NCBI GenBank assembly: GCA_963763495.1
Contig: CAVXOY010000014.1
Location: 1 to 61,792 of the forward strand
Direction: 5' to 3'
From: DAOUEO01 sp963763495
GTDB lineage: Bacteria > Chloroflexota > Dehalococcoidia > DSTF01 > JALHUB01
Length of the DNA: 61,792 nucleotides
The stretch's first letter is position 1; each line of letters begins with the position of its first letter. This document shows positions 58,001 to 61,792 of this stretch, in pieces. The position numbers were made by a program, and so were the translations under genes. The notes under the pieces are model-generated. The model was given only the letters and a program-made list of their open reading frames with translations. It was not told the DNA's origin and did not search any database.

Positions 58001-58752
58001 AGGTGCCGACATGGCTGGCGGAGGAGCTAGAGACAGCCGGCGAACCGGAGACCCGCCTACCGCCGATACAGGGCGGCGCTCCTATCGATCCCGCGGCCCT
58101 AAAGGAGGAGATCGCCCAGATCCGGTCGCAGATGCGATCGCTCGGCCCCGTCGATGAGCAGGCGCCTGCCGACTATGCGGAGAGAAAGCAACGCTACGAT
58201 TTCCTCACCGGCCAGACGGATGACTTGAGCCAGGCCGAGGAGTCGCTGCGAGAGGCGATCGTTGAGCTTGAGGAGAAGATCAGTAGTCGCTTCACGGCGG
58301 CGTTCCATCAGGTAAACAACCAGTTCGAGGAGTACTTCACAACCTTCTTCGGCGGTGGCAGCGCTCGCCTTCTCCTAACGCAGGCCAAAGATGACGAGGA
58401 GCCGGGAGTCGAGATCGTGGCTCAGCCACCGGGGAAGCGGGTCAGCAGCCTGTCGATGCTGTCCGGCGGCGAGCGGTCGCTGACGGCGATATCGCTGCTC
58501 TTTGCTCTCCTCCAGACGCGACCATCGCCCTTCTCTGTCCTGGATGAGGTGGATGCTGCTCTTGATGAATCCAACGTGGGGCGTTTCGTGGAGGCGGTGC
58601 ACAAGCTCTCGGAGAAGAGCCAGTTCATCATCATCACCCACAACCGGCGCACCATCGAGACGTCCGATCATCTCTACGGTGTCTCGATGGGACGGGACAG
58701 CACATCCAGCGTCCTGTCGCTGCGGCTCTCCGACGTTGCTCTCAAAGAGTAG
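55070..58752 (+). CDS. smc: Chromosome segregation ATPase SMC, one frame break
   Basis: N-terminal head with Walker A IIGPNGVGKSNVADAIRWVL (GPNGVGKS at 31-38), long coiled coils, a hinge domain (LEKAIEAALAANLQAIVLES through RTIVVENLPMALKVVKRGLG), and a C-terminal head with LSGGERSLTAISLLFALLQ and FSVLDEVDAALDESN. The frame breaks near 56663, inside GRIAPGEGETG, and resumes as the GVLGIVARLVRVSAG segment. About 1227 residues, normal for bacterial SMC. It condenses and organises the chromosome with ScpAB. ATG with GAGGGTAG upstream. Confidence 0.93.
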
Positions 58753-58774
58753 CGGCCGGCTGGGCGCTGCGCTC

Positions 58775-59998
58775 CTACAGAGACAAGATGTGCACGGATG
58801 CGGCTGCCGCTTCGCCGCGCACCATGCCGCCGCCGTTCTCGGTCAGCCCGACTTTGGCTCCTGCTACCTGACGGTCGCCGGCTTCACCCCGTAGCTGGAG
58901 GAAGAGCTCGTAGAGCTGGGCTACGCCGGTCGCTCCTACAGGATGCCCCTTGGAGAGGAGCCCTCCGCTCGTGTTCACGGGGATCCTTCCCCCCAGTTCG
59001 GTCACACCCTCGTCGATAAGCCTGCCGCCCTCACCGGCTGGGCAGAACCCCAGCTCTTCGTAGATGATGAGCTCCGCGGGAGAGCTGGCATCATGCACCT
59101 CGGCGACGCTGACGTCCTCAGGACCGATGCCCGCCATCTCGTAGGCTTGGCGGGCGACGCGCTCCGTAATCCCCGGCGTCCGGCTGTCCGTACCTGAGGC
59201 TAGGGCGCTGCCTCGCACCCATACCGGCTTTGTAGTGTATTGAGAGACCTTGTCGCCGGCGACGAGGACGGCAGCGGAGGCCCCGTCGCCGATGGGCGCG
59301 CACATCAGCCGGGTCAGCGGCTCGGCAACCGGCGGCGAGGCCAATATCTCTTCGAGCGTGTAGACTTCGCGATACTGGGCGTGAGGGTTGAGACTGCCGT
59401 TGCGGTGGTTCTTGACGGCTATCTTGGCGAACTGCTCCTTGGTGGTGCCGTAGCGCTGCATGTGCGCGCGCGCGCCAGTGGCGTAGATATCCATGAAGAC
59501 GCTGCGCGACTTCCCCGGCTCGCCGGCGCTGCCGGCGGTGGTCTTCGCTTTTTCCGCCTGTTCCTTCATGAAGGCGATCATCTGCGCCGCAAGCTCGACG
59601 TCCGTGCCTGCTGTGAATGAGGAGAACACGCGGGCCTTGTCCTCGCTGTACATCTTTTCCATGCCGACGGCCAGGGCTATGTCGAACATGCCGGAGGCGA
59701 CGTAGAGCCAGGCGAGTTGGAACGCTGTGGACGAGCTGGCGCAGGCGTTCTCGGTGTTGACCATCGGGATCCCTTCGACCCCCATGTCACGCAGCACAAC
59801 CTGGGCCCGTATGCACTCCTGGCCCGTGGAGAGGCCGGCCGAGGCGTTTCCGACCACTGCTACTTGGGGCACAGATTTGTCCATCCCCGCGGAGGTCAGA
59901 GCCGCCTCGACGGCTTCCTTTGTCAAGGATTTCAGATTGCGGTCCAGATACTTGCCGAAACGGGTCATGCCCGCTCCCACCACGGCGACGTCTCTCAT
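58775..59998 (-). CDS. Thiolase-like acetyl-CoA acetyltransferase (SCP2-type), copy B
   Basis: 407 aa, intact. Nucleophile C86 in NTENACASSSTAF, H352 in SGGLLSKGHPVGATG, and HDASSPAELIIYEELGF. It is collinear with copy A at 17488-18721 from MRDVAVVGAGMTRFGKYLDR to the last residues (AAASVHILSL). The family performs thiolytic cleavage or Claisen condensation of acyl-CoA; members of this branch are often annotated as lipid-transfer proteins. No DUF35 partner gene lies beside it. Confidence 0.9.
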   Translation of the reverse strand: MRDVAVVGAGMTRFGKYLDRNLKSLTKEAVEAALTSAGMDKSVPQVAVVGNASAGLSTGQECIRAQVVLRDMGVEGIPMVNTENACASSSTAFQLAWLYVASGMFDIALAVGMEKMYSEDKARVFSSFTAGTDVELAAQMIAFMKEQAEKAKTTAGSAGEPGKSRSVFMDIYATGARAHMQRYGTTKEQFAKIAVKNHRNGSLNPHAQYREVYTLEEILASPPVAEPLTRLMCAPIGDGASAAVLVAGDKVSQYTTKPVWVRGSALASGTDSRTPGITERVARQAYEMAGIGPEDVSVAEVHDASSPAELIIYEELGFCPAGEGGRLIDEGVTELGGRIPVNTSGGLLSKGHPVGATGVAQLYELFLQLRGEAGDRQVAGAKVGLTENGGGMVRGEAAAASVHILSL

Positions 59999-60074
59999 GG
60001 ATTCCTCTCTTGGCTCAGCTTTCGATTCGCTCTGACATCATGGTGTCGTTCTCACTCGTCCAGACGAACGTTGC

Positions 60075-61792
60075 TCAGAAGAAATGCATCAGCTTGTACT
60101 GGAAGTTCCGGTAGAGCGGGAGCTGGTCGGTGGCGTGCGGGTCGGGCGTCCCCTCCGGCGAGATGAAGGCGCTCTGACCGAGAGGGATGATGTTGTAGGC
60201 CACGATCCTGGGCTGACTGAGTAGCGACGACCTGGGCGTAGGTCGCCCGGTTGGAGAGCGGTATCCGTCCCAGCTCTATTCCGAGCGGGTGCTGGAAGAC
60301 GATGTCCCCGCGCGGCACTATCCAGCGCGACATGTCTGCTGTCCCGAAGAGGTAGGTGAGCGAATCGCAGCGCTTCCTCAAGGCTGCGTACCATGACCGT
60401 ATTCGGGTCGGCGCCGTTGAAGTAGTCGTGGCTGGGGGGAACGGCGGAATTCGCCCCGTCGAGCACGTGAAGCAGCACATTTGCATCCGCAGCTTTGATC
60501 TGGGTGCCCAGCTCGTCGCCGAAGACGTCGTGCGCCATTTTGTCCTGCCAGACCCAGAAGATGACGTGGCCCAAGCTCAAACTCCGTGCTGGTTATGGCG
60601 TCGGATACCACGTTTCCATTCCAGGCTTCGAGGACGGCCCGCGCCTGCGGGACCAGCGGGTGCGTTGAGGGTACTGCGTCGAGGGCGTGCAGCAGGTAGG
60701 GCTTCAGGTAGCTTGACTCGCGGCCCAACGTCTCCAGGCGGCCGATGTCCTTGGGGATGTCGAACATGTCGGCGAGCGATATGAGTTGCGGGCCGGCGAG
60801 TCGGGCTTGGATGTCGGCGACGCGGTTCTGCTTGCCGAAGAGTCGGTTGTCGGGGTTGTCGTACCAGACGGCGGGCTTGTTGTTCCAGTTGGCGAGCCAG
60901 CCCTGTAGGGGTTGATCGAGGTTGGCATGGGAAGGATGCCGCCGGGCCATTCCGCTTCGCCGGTGCCGGGAAGCGGCAATCGGGGATCAAATCCGGCCGG
61001 TCGCAGGGGGACCTGACCCGTCTGCCAGTAGGCGATGTTCCCCTGCCTGGTCGGCGTACATGAAGTTGTGCGAGGTAACGATCAGTTTGGCCGCGTTTTC
61101 GAACTGACTGACGCTGTGGGCGCGGTCGAACATCAGGAACGGCATCGTCGCCTCGTATTCCCGCATCCAGTGGGCGCGCTTCTGACTGAACGCTACCCCT
61201 TTCGTCGCGTCGACGCCGATGACCGGCCCGTGGACGGTGCGCATGACGTCGTAAGTGACGGTGTCAAGGCCGATGGGCACGCCGGGGGCGGTGGCACGGA
61301 CGTTTATGGTCTCCTGGCGGACTTCCATGGGCGTGCAGACGCCGTTGAACATGTAGGACGTTGGGCCGCAGAGGGTCTCGGCGTAGGTGTCGACGTTGTC
61401 GCCGGTGGCGGTAGTCGACGTCCAGGCGATGTCTTCGTTGCGGCCGATGAGGACGGGAGGGACGCCGGCGAAGGCCATGCCCATGACGTTGAAGCCGTTG
61501 CCGCCCTTCAACTGCACCTCGTGGATGACGGCAGGGGTATCGAAGCCCATCTGGGGGCCACCGTAGAGCATCGCTGCCCCCTCACTGCTCTTGATCGGCC
61601 TGATGGCCCAGGCGTAACTGCCGAGCTTGGTGGGGATGCTAAGCGATGCCCAAAGCCGCTTCGCTTCGGCAATCCCGGAATCGGTCACTGCGCTGCCCGC
61701 GCCGGTCATCTGGGCCGTCAAGTTGGCAGGTACGGCCGAGGCTGAGACCTCGGGTGGTATCTGGACGCTGCCGGCAGGAGGGATGGTGACAG
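60075..61792 (-). pseudogene. Penicillin acylase family (Ntn hydrolase) gene, heavily frame-broken and truncated by the window edge
   Basis: The beginning of the catalytic beta chain is visible: GSYAWAIRPIKSSEGAAMLY with the candidate Ser nucleophile, then GNGFNVMGMAFAGVPPVLIG and EDIAWTSTTATGDNVDTYAE, intact from about 61720 to 61030. Downstream the reading jumps through all three frames: GNIAYWQTGQVPLRPAGFDP, WLANWNNKPAVWYDNPDNRL, HVIFWVWQDKMAHDVFGDEL, YLFGTADMSRWIVPRGDIVF, then FISPEGTPDPHATDQ and stop at 60077-60075. At least four breaks exist, denser than elsewhere, so genuine decay and local sequence error are both possible. The family hydrolyses amide or lactone side chains of exported substrates. 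Confidence 0.65.

Overview
The window is a GC-rich, gene-dense bacterial chromosome segment. The best guess is Chloroflexota (Dehalococcoidia-like). Supporting signs are a large SRP RNA with an Alu domain, a YabE/RpfB-type G5-3D wall protein next to rsmA-ispE, an rnc-smc pair, a split archaeal-type glutamate synthase with an NrpR-type regulator, many TTG/GTG starts and no outer-membrane genes. The placement is inference.

Layout. 1-1533: secreted Ig-like protein. 1534-4080: tandem acetate-transporter (AceTr/YaaH) genes, each with its own leader and terminator, plus the remnant of an earlier copy. 4081-8125: DUF2723 membrane glycosyltransferase, small secreted protein, universal stress protein, SDR oxidoreductase. 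8284-16194 (minus): nitrogen block with an NrpR-like regulator, glutamate dehydrogenase and a five-gene glutamate synthase operon (ferredoxin, FAD oxidoreductase, amidotransferase, FMN domain, GXGXG domain). 16492-18721: crotonase and thiolase. 18735-24360 (minus): pseudopilin-like protein, then hypE, D, C, F, A. 24572-29788: infC-rpmI-rplT, acetyltransferase, pheT/pheS. 30034-31996: decayed DUF4268 gene, small membrane protein, 50-aa ORF, tRNA-Lys and tRNA-Leu. 32088-34099: two oligopeptide ABC ATPases. 34196-36234: secreted TSP3/dockerin-like protein. 36361-44870: lepA, MFS transporter, DUF71 ATPase, FabI/FabL-like reductase, an unknown protein, galU, galK. 45047-49119: SRP RNA, yabE-like, rsmA, ispE, membrane protein. 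49183-58752: PHP hydrolase, dinG, cca-like, a candidate small RNA, rnc, smc. 58775-61792: second thiolase and a disrupted penicillin-acylase gene.

The most interesting signal is a near-identical palindromic motif (CGGCAA-N4-TTGCCG type) at both promoters of the nitrogen block. It lies just downstream of the predicted start site of the glutamate synthase operon and just upstream of the -35 box of the glutamate dehydrogenase gene. An NrpR-type regulator is encoded alongside, so a one-motif reciprocal GDH/GOGAT switch is a plausible hypothesis.

About two dozen single-base frame breaks occur across the window, including in genes that are normally essential (pheT, rsmA, smc, cca, hypF family). 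Most are probably consensus or assembly indels. Several apparent fusions (ferredoxin-FAD oxidoreductase, PHP-DinG) are artefacts of these breaks. Genes interrupted only by such breaks are given here as single CDS with the break noted.
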